A stretch of 52,574 bases of DNA from an uncultured Granulosicoccaceae bacterium (GTDB taxonomy: Bacteria; Pseudomonadota; Gammaproteobacteria; Granulosicoccales; Granulosicoccaceae), in NCBI GenBank assembly GCA_937958675.1, contig CALGND010000041.1:1-52574 (forward strand), in the 5' to 3' direction. The notes under the pieces are model-generated. The model ran no database searches. It had not been told where the DNA came from and saw nothing but the letters and a program-made list of their open reading frames with translations. The stretch's first letter is position 1. Every line of letters begins with the position of its first letter. The position numbers and the translations under genes are program-made. Below, in pieces: positions 17,764 to 27,134 of this stretch.

Positions 17764-18600
17764 ATGGCCACTATTACTCAATCAACAAAGTTTGGAAGTG
17801 CTTTTTGGACCGTCTTGGCGTGGGTCATTGCACTGATCTTTTTCTTTCCTATTTTTTGGATGATCTTTACCAGCTTCAAAACTGACGCTGATGCGGTTAA
17901 GCCTGAATTTTTGTTTAAGTTCACGCCGACACTTGAAAACTATCTCAACATGACTGAAAACTACGACTACTGGCGCTTTGCCATTAATTCGGTCATCACA
18001 TCGACATTTGCGACCCTGCTTGCCTTAGTGGTGGGTATACCAGCGGCCTATGCCATGGCCTTTGACCCTAGCCGCCATACCAAAGATATCCTGATGTGGA
18101 TGTTGTCTACAAAAATGTTACCGGCTGCGGCGGTGCTCTACCCCATGACTTTTTTAACCAAGAATTTTCTTGGTGTCTTCGATACGCATTTTCTAATCAT
18201 CATCGTGCTGTGTCTTATCAATCTACCGATCGTGATATGGATGCTATTTACCTACTTTAAAGAGATTCCAAAAGAAATCATTGAAGCGGGCAAGATGGAT
18301 GGCGTGACCACCTGGGGTGAAATCAAAGACATCCTCATCCCACTAGCCTGGGGAGGGGTTGCGTCTACGGCACTGTTGACGTTCATTTTTTGCTGGAACG
18401 AGGCCTATTGGACGGTTCGTCTTACCACTACGGAAGCGGCAACGCTGTCTAAGTTGATTGAGGGTAACCGTGCGCCAGAAGGATTGTTTTTTGGCAGGCT
18501 TTCAGCAGTATCCACAGCAGCAGTTGGACCTATTATCGTCTTAGGTTGGTTTTGCCAAAAGCAGCTTGTGCGCGGTTTGACTTTCGGTGCGGTAAAATGA
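17764..18600 (+). CDS. smoG: polyol ABC transporter permease (SmoG-like)
   Basis: The 278-residue protein is the MalG-class partner permease, with six membrane helices and the EAA-type loop EAGKMDGVTTWGEIKDILIP near residues 177-196. It starts 9 bases after the first permease gene with AAGG upstream. With SmoF and the ATPase encoded at 20.9 kb it makes a complete importer. The operon order is unusual because the regulator and dehydrogenase genes come before the ATPase gene. Confidence 0.9.
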   Translation: MATITQSTKFGSAFWTVLAWVIALIFFFPIFWMIFTSFKTDADAVKPEFLFKFTPTLENYLNMTENYDYWRFAINSVITSTFATLLALVVGIPAAYAMAFDPSRHTKDILMWMLSTKMLPAAAVLYPMTFLTKNFLGVFDTHFLIIIVLCLINLPIVIWMLFTYFKEIPKEIIEAGKMDGVTTWGEIKDILIPLAWGGVASTALLTFIFCWNEAYWTVRLTTTEAATLSKLIEGNRAPEGLFFGRLSAVSTAAVGPIIVLGWFCQKQLVRGLTFGAVK

Positions 18601-18616
18601 GTGCGCTCAACTAACC

Positions 18617-19510
18617 ATGTCGATCATTGAACCCGAAATTGAACAGGTTGATCGAAGCACACGTTCTATTCGCTATCTTCAACACGGAACACCTTCAGAG
18701 CTGTGTCGTTGGCACGCTCACGAAGAGTACGAACTACACCTGATCGTTGAAACGCGTGGCAAAGCCTTTGTGGGCGACTACATCGGTGACTTTAAAGCCG
18801 GTGACTTATTTATGACTGGGCCAAATCTGCCACACAACTGGATTACCGATAGTGTGTGGACGGAACCCGTTGCTGTGCGTGACATGCTAATTCAGTTTAG
18901 CCACGAAAGTGTCGAGAAACTCGCTGATGGGTTTCCTGAATTTTCGCAAGTGTTAGAGCTTCTCCAACTTGCGCAATCGGGTATTTTGTTTGAAGGCTTT
19001 AATGCCACCTTTGCACGCGGCCACATGGAATCCATTCGCGATAACAAAGGCGCAGAGCGCATTCTTGCTTTTGTGCGTTTTTTAGTTCGCTTAAACGAAC
19101 ACGCCGAAAAGAAAACCCTGTCAATCTCGAAATTGATTCAACCTGAAGGTGGCAGCAAACAAGCTCGCATCGCGCAGGTGGTGGATCATATCACCAAGAA
19201 TTACTTCGACCCGCTTTCAGTTGCACAAGCAGCTGACTTAGCTAACATGACTGAGATAACATTTAGCCGAAACTTCCACTCGGTTACTGGGCACAGCTTC
19301 ATCGAATTTTTAAACCGTATTCGTATTGGCCACGCCTGCGGCATGCTCTACGCATCCGATGATCAAATAACATCAATTGCACAAGAGTCAGGGTTTAAAA
19401 ACCTAGCCAACTTTAACCGACACTTCCTTAAAGTTAGGGGTATGACACCATCTGAGTATCGTGAAACTGCTCGTAAGGATCTTGTTCCAAATCACGAGAA
19501 TTCGTCATGA
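18617..19510 (+). CDS. AraC-family regulator of polyol use (MtlR-like)
   Basis: The 297-residue protein has an N-terminal cupin-like sensing domain (about 15-110, with CRWHAHEEYELHLIVE) and a C-terminal AraC double helix-turn-helix (about 190-285). The second helix pair reads IAQESGFKNLANFNRHFLKV. It resembles MtlR, the activator of Pseudomonas mannitol operons. Its place inside the operon implies it activates the divergent promoters at 15.1-15.39 kb when mannitol, sorbitol or arabitol is present. The stop overlaps the next start (ATGA), so dehydrogenase translation is coupled to it. Inducer identity is inferred. Confidence 0.88.
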   Translation: MSIIEPEIEQVDRSTRSIRYLQHGTPSELCRWHAHEEYELHLIVETRGKAFVGDYIGDFKAGDLFMTGPNLPHNWITDSVWTEPVAVRDMLIQFSHESVEKLADGFPEFSQVLELLQLAQSGILFEGFNATFARGHMESIRDNKGAERILAFVRFLVRLNEHAEKKTLSISKLIQPEGGSKQARIAQVVDHITKNYFDPLSVAQAADLANMTEITFSRNFHSVTGHSFIEFLNRIRIGHACGMLYASDDQITSIAQESGFKNLANFNRHFLKVRGMTPSEYRETARKDLVPNHENSS

Positions 19511-20928
19511 ACAGTGTTACACCCGAAGGGATTAGTGCAAGCAAATACGATAGATCAACGTGCCAAGTAGGCGTTGTTCATTTAGGCTTTGGTGCATTTC
19601 ATCGTTCGCATCAAGCTGTTTATCTAGACGACTACATGGAAGCCACTGGTGATCTGCGTTGGGGCATCGCGGCAGTCAACTTACGCGCATCCGAAGCGTC
19701 ACATTTTAAAGCGGTGGAAAAAGATACCAATAGTCACGATGGGTATTTTTTAAAGTCATATTCTGCCGATGGTGAATCGAGCCTACGTCGGGTACGCAGC
19801 CACGTAAGGTTCTCTGACTGGAGTCTTGCGCGAGCCGATAGCGAAGCCCTGCTCTCTCTACCTTCAGTACATCTCGTTACCATTACGGTTACTGAGAGTG
19901 GTTATTACACCGATCCAAATGGCAACTTAAATCTTGCCGATGCCACGATAAGAGCCGAGGTGTCAGGAGAGATTTCAGAAAGCGTCTATGCTTATTTGCG
20001 CTCGGCCATTAGCCAACGTGTAGCCTCAAGCGGTGCGCCTTTGACAATAGCTTGCTGCGATAACATCCGGCAGAATGGCAAAATGCTGGCTAACAACTTC
20101 ACTTCATACCTTCGCGCCTGCAAAGAATTAGAACTCGCGGCTTGGGTTGAAACCAACGTCGCCTTTCCTTGCTCGATGGTAGATCGAATAACACCGCGCA
20201 GCCCGACAGAGCTCAGTGATGAACTCACAACGCTTGTTGATAGCCCCATAACCTCCCCTGTAATGGCGGAAGATTTTATCCAATGGGTGCTGCAATCAAC
20301 CGCCGCAGCAGATATGCCCGACCTTGCCAAAGTGGGCGTGACGGTGACTGCCGATGTAGACCCGTACGAAGAAACAAAAATCAGAGTACTCAATGGCGGC
20401 CACACAGCGCTATGCTATCTAGCAGCACTTGAAGGGGTTGAAACATTTGACGCTGCGATGCAAGTCCCGCATCTACTAGAGCATTTCCAGAATTTTGAAA
20501 CCAAAGAAGTACTTCCAGCAATCACGCTAGAGCTTCCTTTTTCCAAAACCGACTATCTAGAAAAAATTGTCCAACGTTTTAGTAATGCCGCTATTGGCGA
20601 TACCGTTGCCCGCATTTGTGCAGATGGCATGGTTAAGTTTCCGATTTTCATTCGCCCCACCCTTGAGGGCTGTTTGAAACAAGGAATTATGCCGATCCAC
20701 TCGATTCGTAGTATCGCCAGTTGGTATGTGTTCGCGTTACACGTTGATGCGGGCAAGATCGGTTTTGAATATAACGAGCCGAGCTGGAATGATCTGCAGG
20801 CAATGTTAGGAACGGATGCCTTCGTAACAAACAAACAACTGTGGGGCAATCTGCCCGACACTTACCCAGAATTCGCCGACACTTTGCGGCAAGAAATTAA
20901 AGAGATGGAGTCAAAATGGCCAATCTAA
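19507..20928 (+). CDS. mtlK: mannitol 2-dehydrogenase (long-chain polyol dehydrogenase)
   Basis: This 473-residue protein is a long-chain mannitol dehydrogenase that oxidises D-mannitol (often also D-arabitol) to a ketose with NAD. The N-terminal dinucleotide motif is VHLGFGAFHRSHQA (24-37). The substrate domain has the family segments ETKIRVLNGGHTAL and DGMVKFPIFIRPTL. The length is close to the Pseudomonas enzyme. Its start ATG overlaps the regulator's stop by four bases, and its 3' end overlaps the ATPase gene by 13 bases and contains that gene's ribosome site. With SmoS it would turn both common hexitols into fructose. No fructokinase is nearby. Confidence 0.92.
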   Translation: MNSVTPEGISASKYDRSTCQVGVVHLGFGAFHRSHQAVYLDDYMEATGDLRWGIAAVNLRASEASHFKAVEKDTNSHDGYFLKSYSADGESSLRRVRSHVRFSDWSLARADSEALLSLPSVHLVTITVTESGYYTDPNGNLNLADATIRAEVSGEISESVYAYLRSAISQRVASSGAPLTIACCDNIRQNGKMLANNFTSYLRACKELELAAWVETNVAFPCSMVDRITPRSPTELSDELTTLVDSPITSPVMAEDFIQWVLQSTAAADMPDLAKVGVTVTADVDPYEETKIRVLNGGHTALCYLAALEGVETFDAAMQVPHLLEHFQNFETKEVLPAITLELPFSKTDYLEKIVQRFSNAAIGDTVARICADGMVKFPIFIRPTLEGCLKQGIMPIHSIRSIASWYVFALHVDAGKIGFEYNEPSWNDLQAMLGTDAFVTNKQLWGNLPDTYPEFADTLRQEIKEMESKWPI

Positions 20929-21953
20929 CGCTACGTAATGTTCGCAAAAGCTATGGCGATGTCCAGGTTATGCACGGCGTCGACCTTGATATTGTAGATG
21001 GTGAATTTGTAGTATTCGTAGGTCCGTCCGGTTGCGGCAAGTCTACCCTGCTACGAATGATTGCCGGTTTAGAAGAAATCTCGGATGGCACGGTGGCCAT
21101 TGGAGACGTACAAGTAAACGATGTTGCTGCATCTAAGCGTGGTGTGGCGATGGTGTTTCAAAGCTACGCGCTCTATCCACACATGACCGTTTACAAAAAC
21201 ATGGCGTTCGGGCTTAAGCAAGCTAAAACCGATCCTGCAGAAATTGACAAGCGCGTAAAAGCCGCAGCCGAGATACTTCAAATAACTGATTACCTTGACC
21301 GTAGCCCGCGTAACCTATCCGGTGGCCAACGCCAGCGTGTAGCGATTGGCCGAGCCATCGTTCGTGATCCTGAAGTGTTTCTATTCGACGAGCCACTTTC
21401 AAACTTGGATGCCGCCCTACGTGTTCAAACGCGTTTGGAAATCGCTCGCTTGCACGAACGCCTTGAAACCACAATGATTTACGTTACTCACGATCAGGTG
21501 GAAGCAATGACGCTTGCCGATAAAATCGTGGTACTGCGCGACGGTCGCATTGAGCAGGTTGGAAGTCCGATCGATCTTTATGATCGTCCAGACAACGCCT
21601 TTGTTGCTCAGTTTATCGGCAGCCCAAAGATGAATTTTTTCGCCAGCGGCGATCTAACCGCCACTGGCAAAACAACGCTTGGCCGAGACATCGCTGCGAC
21701 TATGCAGGTGGGCATTCGACCTGAGCATTTCACGTTGGCAGATGCATCCAATGCGGTTGTGGAAGGTACACTAGAGCTAGTTGAAAACTTGGGTGAATAT
21801 TCTTTGGTTCACTTACTCACGCCATCAAAAGTCGAATTTATCGCTAAGACTGAAAAACCACCTACCGTGGCCAAAGGTTCAACAATTGGTTTTGGAGTTA
21901 AGCAAGGCTTGGCGCATTTCTTTGATGCGAATACAGGCGTGCGAATCGAATAA
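20916..21953 (+). CDS. smoK: polyol ABC transporter ATP-binding protein (SmoK/UgpC-like)
   Basis: The 345-residue protein is a sugar-importer ATPase of the MalK/UgpC class. Walker A is GPSGCGKST (36-44), the Q-loop lies at 82, the signature LSGGQ at 134-138 and Walker B FLFDE at 155-159. A C-terminal TOBE-type regulatory domain (about 235-345) follows. It powers the SmoEFG importer. GGAG at 20907-20910 precedes ATG 20916 by five bases and lies inside the mannitol dehydrogenase gene. The operon ends here, 48 bases before the convergent plsC-like gene. Confidence 0.93.
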   Translation: MANLTLRNVRKSYGDVQVMHGVDLDIVDGEFVVFVGPSGCGKSTLLRMIAGLEEISDGTVAIGDVQVNDVAASKRGVAMVFQSYALYPHMTVYKNMAFGLKQAKTDPAEIDKRVKAAAEILQITDYLDRSPRNLSGGQRQRVAIGRAIVRDPEVFLFDEPLSNLDAALRVQTRLEIARLHERLETTMIYVTHDQVEAMTLADKIVVLRDGRIEQVGSPIDLYDRPDNAFVAQFIGSPKMNFFASGDLTATGKTTLGRDIAATMQVGIRPEHFTLADASNAVVEGTLELVENLGEYSLVHLLTPSKVEFIAKTEKPPTVAKGSTIGFGVKQGLAHFFDANTGVRIE

Positions 21954-22001
21954 CGAGGCCGTCAATATATTTGAGCAGATTGATACTGAGACAGTACTAG
22001 C

Positions 22002-22646
22002 CTAATCTAGCGCGTGACGCGTTAAGCACTGTGTGAGTAGTTGATCAAACGTTGTTGCAATGGCTTGCACAAACTCGTTTGAATCTTCAGTTATTTTGAT
22101 AGGGTCACCCACCACAACATCGCAGTTAAAGGGCACAAACACCGCTTCATTTTTGGGTAGCGCCTTACCTAAGCCGTGCATTACCACAGGCACGATGTTC
22201 GTCTCAGGCCTGTCTTTTACTAAGTGAAAAAGGCCTTTTTTAATACTACTTATTTTATCTGGGTCTCCGCGGCTACCCTCGGGGAAAATAATAAGTATCT
22301 CATCGTTATCTAGCGCCTCATGACAGGCTTTGAACATCGTCTCTCGATCTCCTGTGCCACCTCGCTCAAGCGGGATAATTCCGATGCAGTTTAACGAAAA
22401 CCACGCAAGGTACTTATTCTTTAAAAAATAATCAGCTGCAGCTACTGGTCTAACACGATGCACTTTAGATATCGGAAATAGGCTCATTAACACCATCGTA
22501 TCAAGATGGCTATTATGATTAGCAGCCAACACCGCCGGGCCTTTTAATGGCAATTTTTGCCGATGCCGAATATTTAAACCAAGCACCACTAAAATGACCG
22601 GCTTAACGACAAACAGCACAAATATGATTTTGAACAGTTTACTCAT
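22002..22646 (-). CDS. PlsC-like lysophosphatidate acyltransferase
   Basis: The 214-residue protein is a glycerol-phosphate acyltransferase domain protein. It has the catalytic NHNSHLD motif (43-49, His44/Asp49) and the phosphate-binding FPEGSRGD near residue 110. One N-terminal membrane helix (about 5-24) anchors it to the inner membrane. The family acylates lysophosphatidic acid to phosphatidic acid. It is the last gene of a tight three-gene module, two bases after the cdsA-like gene. It is probably an accessory copy rather than the housekeeping plsC, judging by the ynb-like context. Confidence 0.9.
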   Translation of the reverse strand: MSKLFKIIFVLFVVKPVILVVLGLNIRHRQKLPLKGPAVLAANHNSHLDTMVLMSLFPISKVHRVRPVAAADYFLKNKYLAWFSLNCIGIIPLERGGTGDRETMFKACHEALDNDEILIIFPEGSRGDPDKISSIKKGLFHLVKDRPETNIVPVVMHGLGKALPKNEAVFVPFNCDVVVGDPIKITEDSNEFVQAIATTFDQLLTQCLTRHALD

Positions 22647-22648
22647 TA

Positions 22649-23581
22649 TTAGTAATGCAGGTAGTAGATATAGTGAAAGAATAAGGGTGCCGTATAGATG
22701 ATGCTATCCAAGCGATCTAACAAGCCACCATGACCTGGTATTAAATTGCCACTGTCTTTAATTTGTAAATCACGTTTAACCGATGAAATAACAACATCAC
22801 CGAAAAAGCCACTCACTCCGATAATAAGCCCTGCGACTAAACCTTGCATCCAATCCAAAGGAGTCAATGCTGGCGCTAGAAATCCGGACACTAGCGTGAC
22901 ACTAGCCAAGCCACCAACAAAACCCTCCCAGGTTTTATTTGGGCTGACCTTGGGAATGATTTTGTTCTTACCTAACATTTTGCCCCAAACATATTGGCAA
23001 ACATCATTAAATTGAGTCATGAACAGTAAAAACAGCACGGGTCCCATTGCGCCTGCGCTTGCGTTTTTAACCGGCAACACTAACAAATAACTGATATGGC
23101 TTAAACAAAATACAGTCAGCATTACCGACCAATGAATAATGCCAGCGGATCTAATGAAGCCTTTTGTCTCACCAATTAACACCATTCGCACCGGTAAAAA
23201 TAAAAATGTGTACACCGGTATAAATATGATGAACACTCCGTACCATGCCTGACCAACCCATAAATATTGCAAGGGGATTGACAGATAGGCCCATGCAATT
23301 ACCCTGCGATCAGTCTGCCGCGTGGGCACAATAGATAGAAATTCCTTAAGCGCCAGAAAGCTTAAAAAAGCAAAAAATGCGATTGCTAGGTTTTCACTAA
23401 GAATCAACACAAAAAACAATATCCCGATCATCCACCACCAGGAAGTGATTCTCAGTTGAAGCTCGGTATAGTCTTTGTCTGGATTTTTATGGCTAACTAC
23501 AAGCTGGACAAACGAGGCGAACACCAACACGCCTAGCACAATCATCATCGCCAGCAGTGAGTTTTCTGGAATGCCAAACAT
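22649..23581 (-). CDS. CdsA-like phosphatidate cytidylyltransferase
   Basis: This 310-residue membrane protein has about eight membrane helices and the C-terminal CDP-diglyceride synthetase signature, seen as SSVKRDLQIKDSGNLIPGHG followed by GLLDRLD. The family makes CDP-diacylglycerol from phosphatidate and CTP. Its neighbours are a CDP-alcohol phosphatidyltransferase (the user of its product) and a PlsC-like enzyme (the maker of its substrate), each two bases away. This is the same trio as E. coli ynbABC. The signature is intact, so activity is expected. Confidence 0.92.
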   Translation of the reverse strand: MFGIPENSLLAMMIVLGVLVFASFVQLVVSHKNPDKDYTELQLRITSWWWMIGILFFVLILSENLAIAFFAFLSFLALKEFLSIVPTRQTDRRVIAWAYLSIPLQYLWVGQAWYGVFIIFIPVYTFLFLPVRMVLIGETKGFIRSAGIIHWSVMLTVFCLSHISYLLVLPVKNASAGAMGPVLFLLFMTQFNDVCQYVWGKMLGKNKIIPKVSPNKTWEGFVGGLASVTLVSGFLAPALTPLDWMQGLVAGLIIGVSGFFGDVVISSVKRDLQIKDSGNLIPGHGGLLDRLDSIIYTAPLFFHYIYYLHY

Positions 23582-23583
23582 GG

Positions 23584-24240
23584 TTATTCGCCGGTTTTCT
23601 CAAGAAACTGATAACTTAAACGCGCCCTTCTAGCAATGGTTATCGCACTACCGATACAGATAACGACTAGGGCTACTAACAGCACAGTGCCGCTAGACCA
23701 AACATGGTGTTCAAACACTGATAACACGCATGCGGCTGTGATGATAGCCATACGATGTTGCTTAGCCATAGGACCTTGGAAATAGGAAGGCGCACCGATG
23801 GATTTACCTAAGGTGCGTGTATAGGCCGTACCCACGGCAAGTAATGCCGCCAACCAAGCAACACTACTCGCCCACGCTACTGACGACACAGCACCCGCTG
23901 CAATCAAGATTAACGGGTCGGCAACTCTGTCAGGAATATCATTGAATAGCTCACCCGATGCAGTGCTCTTACCACCCTCTATCGCTACCATGCCGTCAAA
24001 AAGATTGCATAACAGGCGGCATTGAATAAAAACAGCAGCCAACAATAATAAGGTGGCTTTATAACGACTTGGATCGGCTGGCACATTCCATAGGCAGATT
24101 GCAGCAAACACTGCAAAGACAACACTGGCTATGGATATATGATTAGGGGTAATGTTTTTATTAGCCAATGCGCGAGCAAGTGACTGCGACAGCTTTACAT
24201 CACGCACCTTTAACGGACGTCTTCCTTCAATTTCTGACAT
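23584..24240 (-). CDS. CDP-alcohol phosphatidyltransferase with variant active-site motif
   Basis: The 218-residue, multi-helix membrane protein belongs to the CDP-alcohol phosphatidyltransferase family, which joins a CDP-lipid to an alcohol head group. The canonical motif is D-x2-DG-x2-AR-x8-G-x3-D-x3-D. Here it reads NLFDGMVAIEGGKSTASG followed by ELFNDIPD. The first and third Asp are therefore Asn and the Arg is Ile, while the second and fourth Asp remain. The two Asn changes match what I recall of E. coli YnbA; the Arg change goes further. AAGGA lies about seven bases before ATG 24240. The head group and product are unknown. Confidence 0.87.
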   Translation of the reverse strand: MSEIEGRRPLKVRDVKLSQSLARALANKNITPNHISIASVVFAVFAAICLWNVPADPSRYKATLLLLAAVFIQCRLLCNLFDGMVAIEGGKSTASGELFNDIPDRVADPLILIAAGAVSSVAWASSVAWLAALLAVGTAYTRTLGKSIGAPSYFQGPMAKQHRMAIITAACVLSVFEHHVWSSGTVLLVALVVICIGSAITIARRARLSYQFLEKTGE

Positions 24241-24268
24241 GCATCATTCCTTGCTTACTGCTCCTTGC

Positions 24269-24709
24269 TTACACGCGCCCCTTCAATCGATAGGCCGTCG
24301 TTAAACAGAATGCGAACGCTACGCTTAATGGAAATATTATTGTAAGGACGATATTCTCTGTTCCAACCAAGAAATGAGCCAGATACAAGCAACTTCCAGT
24401 AAAACTGACGGTGGCTAAGGCTGATAGCACTATACCTAAGTGAGATTGAGGCATTCGCTTAAAGAGCCACGTCACAGTTTTAACCATAAACAAGGTGATG
24501 ATGAAACTCGCGATACCTTGTGTCAGCCCTGACACTATCCCGCTGGTAATCCCTATACTTTTGTCATAACTCAGGTAGTACGCCCACCCACCCCAAAGCA
24601 AAAACGCAGCGAAAGCCGAAAAAATGGTAAAGCCGCGATTAGTGCTTGTATTGATCTTACGTTTGAGCATGTTCAAACCCGTAACGATAGCAAGCCAGTG
24701 GCCGACCAT
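24269..24709 (-). CDS. small four-helix membrane protein, unknown function
   Basis: No family was recognised. The 146-residue protein has four predicted membrane helices separated by short loops, with a basic N-terminus (MLKRKINTSTNRG) if translation starts at ATG 24670 rather than 24709; neither start has a clear ribosome site. It lies 28 bases upstream of the CDP-alcohol phosphatidyltransferase gene on the same strand. It is probably the first gene of the lipid module and could be a carrier or subunit of it. That role is an inference from position only. Confidence 0.65.
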   Translation of the reverse strand: MVGHWLAIVTGLNMLKRKINTSTNRGFTIFSAFAAFLLWGGWAYYLSYDKSIGITSGIVSGLTQGIASFIITLFMVKTVTWLFKRMPQSHLGIVLSALATVSFTGSCLYLAHFLVGTENIVLTIIFPLSVAFAFCLTTAYRLKGRV

Positions 24710-24888
24710 GCAGAAAGAAGCTTAGAAATCTAACAGATTTATCCGTGAAGCAACCGGATTTTGAATGCTTGGTTAGCACTCAGAAACTGATGGCCTCCAC
24801 TTGCCAGCGGGCGACTATTTTCGTGGCCTGAGGATTGCTATAACTATTTGATACTATTGCGCCTCCTAGCAACATTGACGTCGGCATA

Positions 24889-26355
24889 TTGACTTTGAAT
24901 AAACGAATTACAACAGCACTAATTGCCTTGCTAGGCGCTATAGCGCCACAGCACGCGTTGTCTGCCGAGCAAAGCCTACAATTTAGCCGTTGTTCAATTG
25001 GTGATGGCGCATCGCTACTACCCGCACAATGTGCGGAAATGGTCGTACCGCTTGATCCAGAAAAACCATCGGGCGAAACCTTGACACTCACTATCGCCAA
25101 GGTACCGGCGCGAACTAACAAACCTAAGCGCGATCCCTTCACGTTAATTGCAGGCGGCCCCGGCCAATCGGCTACGGAATCGTTCCCTACTGTGGCACAA
25201 GCCTTCCGGCATATTTTGTTGGAACGAGATATCTACTTAATCGATCAGCGTGGCACCGGTTTATCACACAAGCTAGCGTGTGAAAACGACGATGCATCAT
25301 TATTCGAATTTGATCCTGCACTGATTAGCGAACAAGCAAAACAATGCCGCGAAAGCCTACCGCACGATCCTCGTTTTTTTACTACTAGCGTAGCCGTGCA
25401 AGATATGGAAGTCGTGCGTAATGCACTGGGCATTGAAAAATGGAATATTTACGGTGTCTCTTATGGCAGCCGAGTCGCACTACATTACCTGCGTCGCTTC
25501 CCCGATAATGTGCGCAGCTTGATACTCGATGCCGTCGTCGCACCCGAAGTAGCACTCGGCCCTGAGGTTGCTGTTATGGCAGAGCGTGCCCTGGGTGCTA
25601 TGTTTGAACGTTGTGAGAGTGACAGCAGCTGCAACAGTGCTTTTCCAGAACTTGCCACCAAAACAAATACGCTAATTACCTCACTTAAAAAGGAATCGAG
25701 ACCAGTGCAGTATGAGGACCTAAGCTCAGGCCAATTACGTACACTCGAATTTGACCATCAACATTTGGCAGTAACGCTGAGGCTGATGTCGTACAGTGCG
25801 TATGGCAATGCCATTTTGCCATCGATGTTGTTTGACGCTAGCGAAAACAATAACCTTGCTCCGTTTGCTCGCCAGGCTGAATTGCAGGTACGTTCCATCG
25901 GTAACTCCATAGCTAATGGCATGCACCAAGCCGTGGTATGCACAGAGGACGAACCATTTACCGATATCGACGATGGCCGTGAGCAAAGCGCTAACACCTA
26001 CCTAGGCTCTGATTTAATCGACGCACTTAAAATCAGTTGCGAACAATGGGATGCTGGCGTTATCGATGATGATTTTAAGCTGCCAGTAGAATCCGCCGTC
26101 CCGACCCTACTGCTATCAGGCAGCGCCGACCCTATCACACCGCCAGAGTATGCAGAGCGTGCAATGGCCAAGCTCGATAACTCCAAGCACATTGTTAATG
26201 AGCATCAAGGCCATATGCAATCGGCGTCTGGATGCATGCCATCAATTATGGCTGAGTTTGTAAAGCTTGCAGATGTTGACCAACTCGATACAAGCTGTCT
26301 TGAGCGCCTAAGCGCCCCGCCATTTTTTATCGATGCCAATGGGCCGCTGCCATGA
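24889..26355 (+). CDS. secreted alpha/beta hydrolase, proline iminopeptidase/TAP-like
   Basis: This 488-residue protein starts with a signal peptide (cut near SA26) and has an alpha/beta hydrolase fold. It shows an oxyanion GGPGQSA (89-95), DQRGTG (119-124), the nucleophile elbow GVSYG with Ser191, the acid in SGSADPITPP and the base in QGHMQS. The arrangement matches tripeptidyl/prolyl aminopeptidases with a TAP-like C-terminal domain, so a periplasmic exopeptidase is likely. The start is TTG 24889 with no obvious ribosome site. The stop overlaps the next ATG (ATGA), tying it to an ABC exporter. Esterase activity remains possible. Confidence 0.87.
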   Translation: MTLNKRITTALIALLGAIAPQHALSAEQSLQFSRCSIGDGASLLPAQCAEMVVPLDPEKPSGETLTLTIAKVPARTNKPKRDPFTLIAGGPGQSATESFPTVAQAFRHILLERDIYLIDQRGTGLSHKLACENDDASLFEFDPALISEQAKQCRESLPHDPRFFTTSVAVQDMEVVRNALGIEKWNIYGVSYGSRVALHYLRRFPDNVRSLILDAVVAPEVALGPEVAVMAERALGAMFERCESDSSCNSAFPELATKTNTLITSLKKESRPVQYEDLSSGQLRTLEFDHQHLAVTLRLMSYSAYGNAILPSMLFDASENNNLAPFARQAELQVRSIGNSIANGMHQAVVCTEDEPFTDIDDGREQSANTYLGSDLIDALKISCEQWDAGVIDDDFKLPVESAVPTLLLSGSADPITPPEYAERAMAKLDNSKHIVNEHQGHMQSASGCMPSIMAEFVKLADVDQLDTSCLERLSAPPFFIDANGPLP

Positions 26356-27134
26356 TAAAAGCTGAGCACCTAGAAAAAGCGTTTACTAAACCCGGTGGCG
26401 GCTTGTTTAAACGTGAGCAAGTTAAAGCTGTACAAGACGTATCATTCTCTGCAGCTGATGGTTCGGTAACGGGTTTACTTGGTCCTAACGGCGCAGGTAA
26501 ATCGACTACATTGCGAATGCTGGCAACCTTAATTCACCCCGATGGCGGCAGCGCAACCATTGACGGGCTTGATATCAACACAGATGTACTTAAGGTACGT
26601 CAACAGTTAGGGTTTATGCCGCACAACGCTGGTATCTACCCACGGCTTAGCGCGCGCGAGAACATCAGCTACTATGCACGCTTGTGTGGGCTTGATAAAG
26701 CTAAGGCGCAGTCACGCGTTAACGAACTCGCCGATCAACTAGAGATGACGGAGTTTATTGAACGTCGCGCCATGGGATTTTCTCAAGGCCAACGCACCAA
26801 GGTAGCACTTGCACGAGCGCTTGTGCATCAACCACAAACCATTATGTTAGACGAGCCCACTAACGGATTAGATGTGATGGCAACGCGTGGACTACGCACC
26901 ATTATTAGAGAGCTAGCCGACCAAGGACACTGCATTGTTTTTTCTAGCCACATTATGCAAGAGGTCGCCGCCCTTTGTGATCGCGTTGCGATTATCGCCC
27001 ATGGCACCATTGCCATCGAGGACGATCTAGACGGCATACGCAAACGCACAGGGCACGATGATTTAGAGGACGCGTTTGTTCAAGCTATTGGCGCAGCACC
27101 CGTTGGTACATCCGCTGCGGGAGTGTCTCAATGA
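26352..27134 (+). CDS. ABC exporter ATP-binding protein (NatA-like)
   Basis: The 260-residue protein is an ABC-2 type ATPase. It has Walker A GPNGAGKST (44-52), a variant signature FSQGQ instead of LSGGQ, and Walker B IMLDEPTNGLD. The layout and the partner permease resemble NatAB, the Bacillus sodium exporter, although this group carries many substrates. The start overlaps the hydrolase stop and the stop overlaps the permease start, both as ATGA, so the three proteins are translated together. The substrate is unknown. Confidence 0.92.
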   Translation: MIKAEHLEKAFTKPGGGLFKREQVKAVQDVSFSAADGSVTGLLGPNGAGKSTTLRMLATLIHPDGGSATIDGLDINTDVLKVRQQLGFMPHNAGIYPRLSARENISYYARLCGLDKAKAQSRVNELADQLEMTEFIERRAMGFSQGQRTKVALARALVHQPQTIMLDEPTNGLDVMATRGLRTIIRELADQGHCIVFSSHIMQEVAALCDRVAIIAHGTIAIEDDLDGIRKRTGHDDLEDAFVQAIGAAPVGTSAAGVSQ

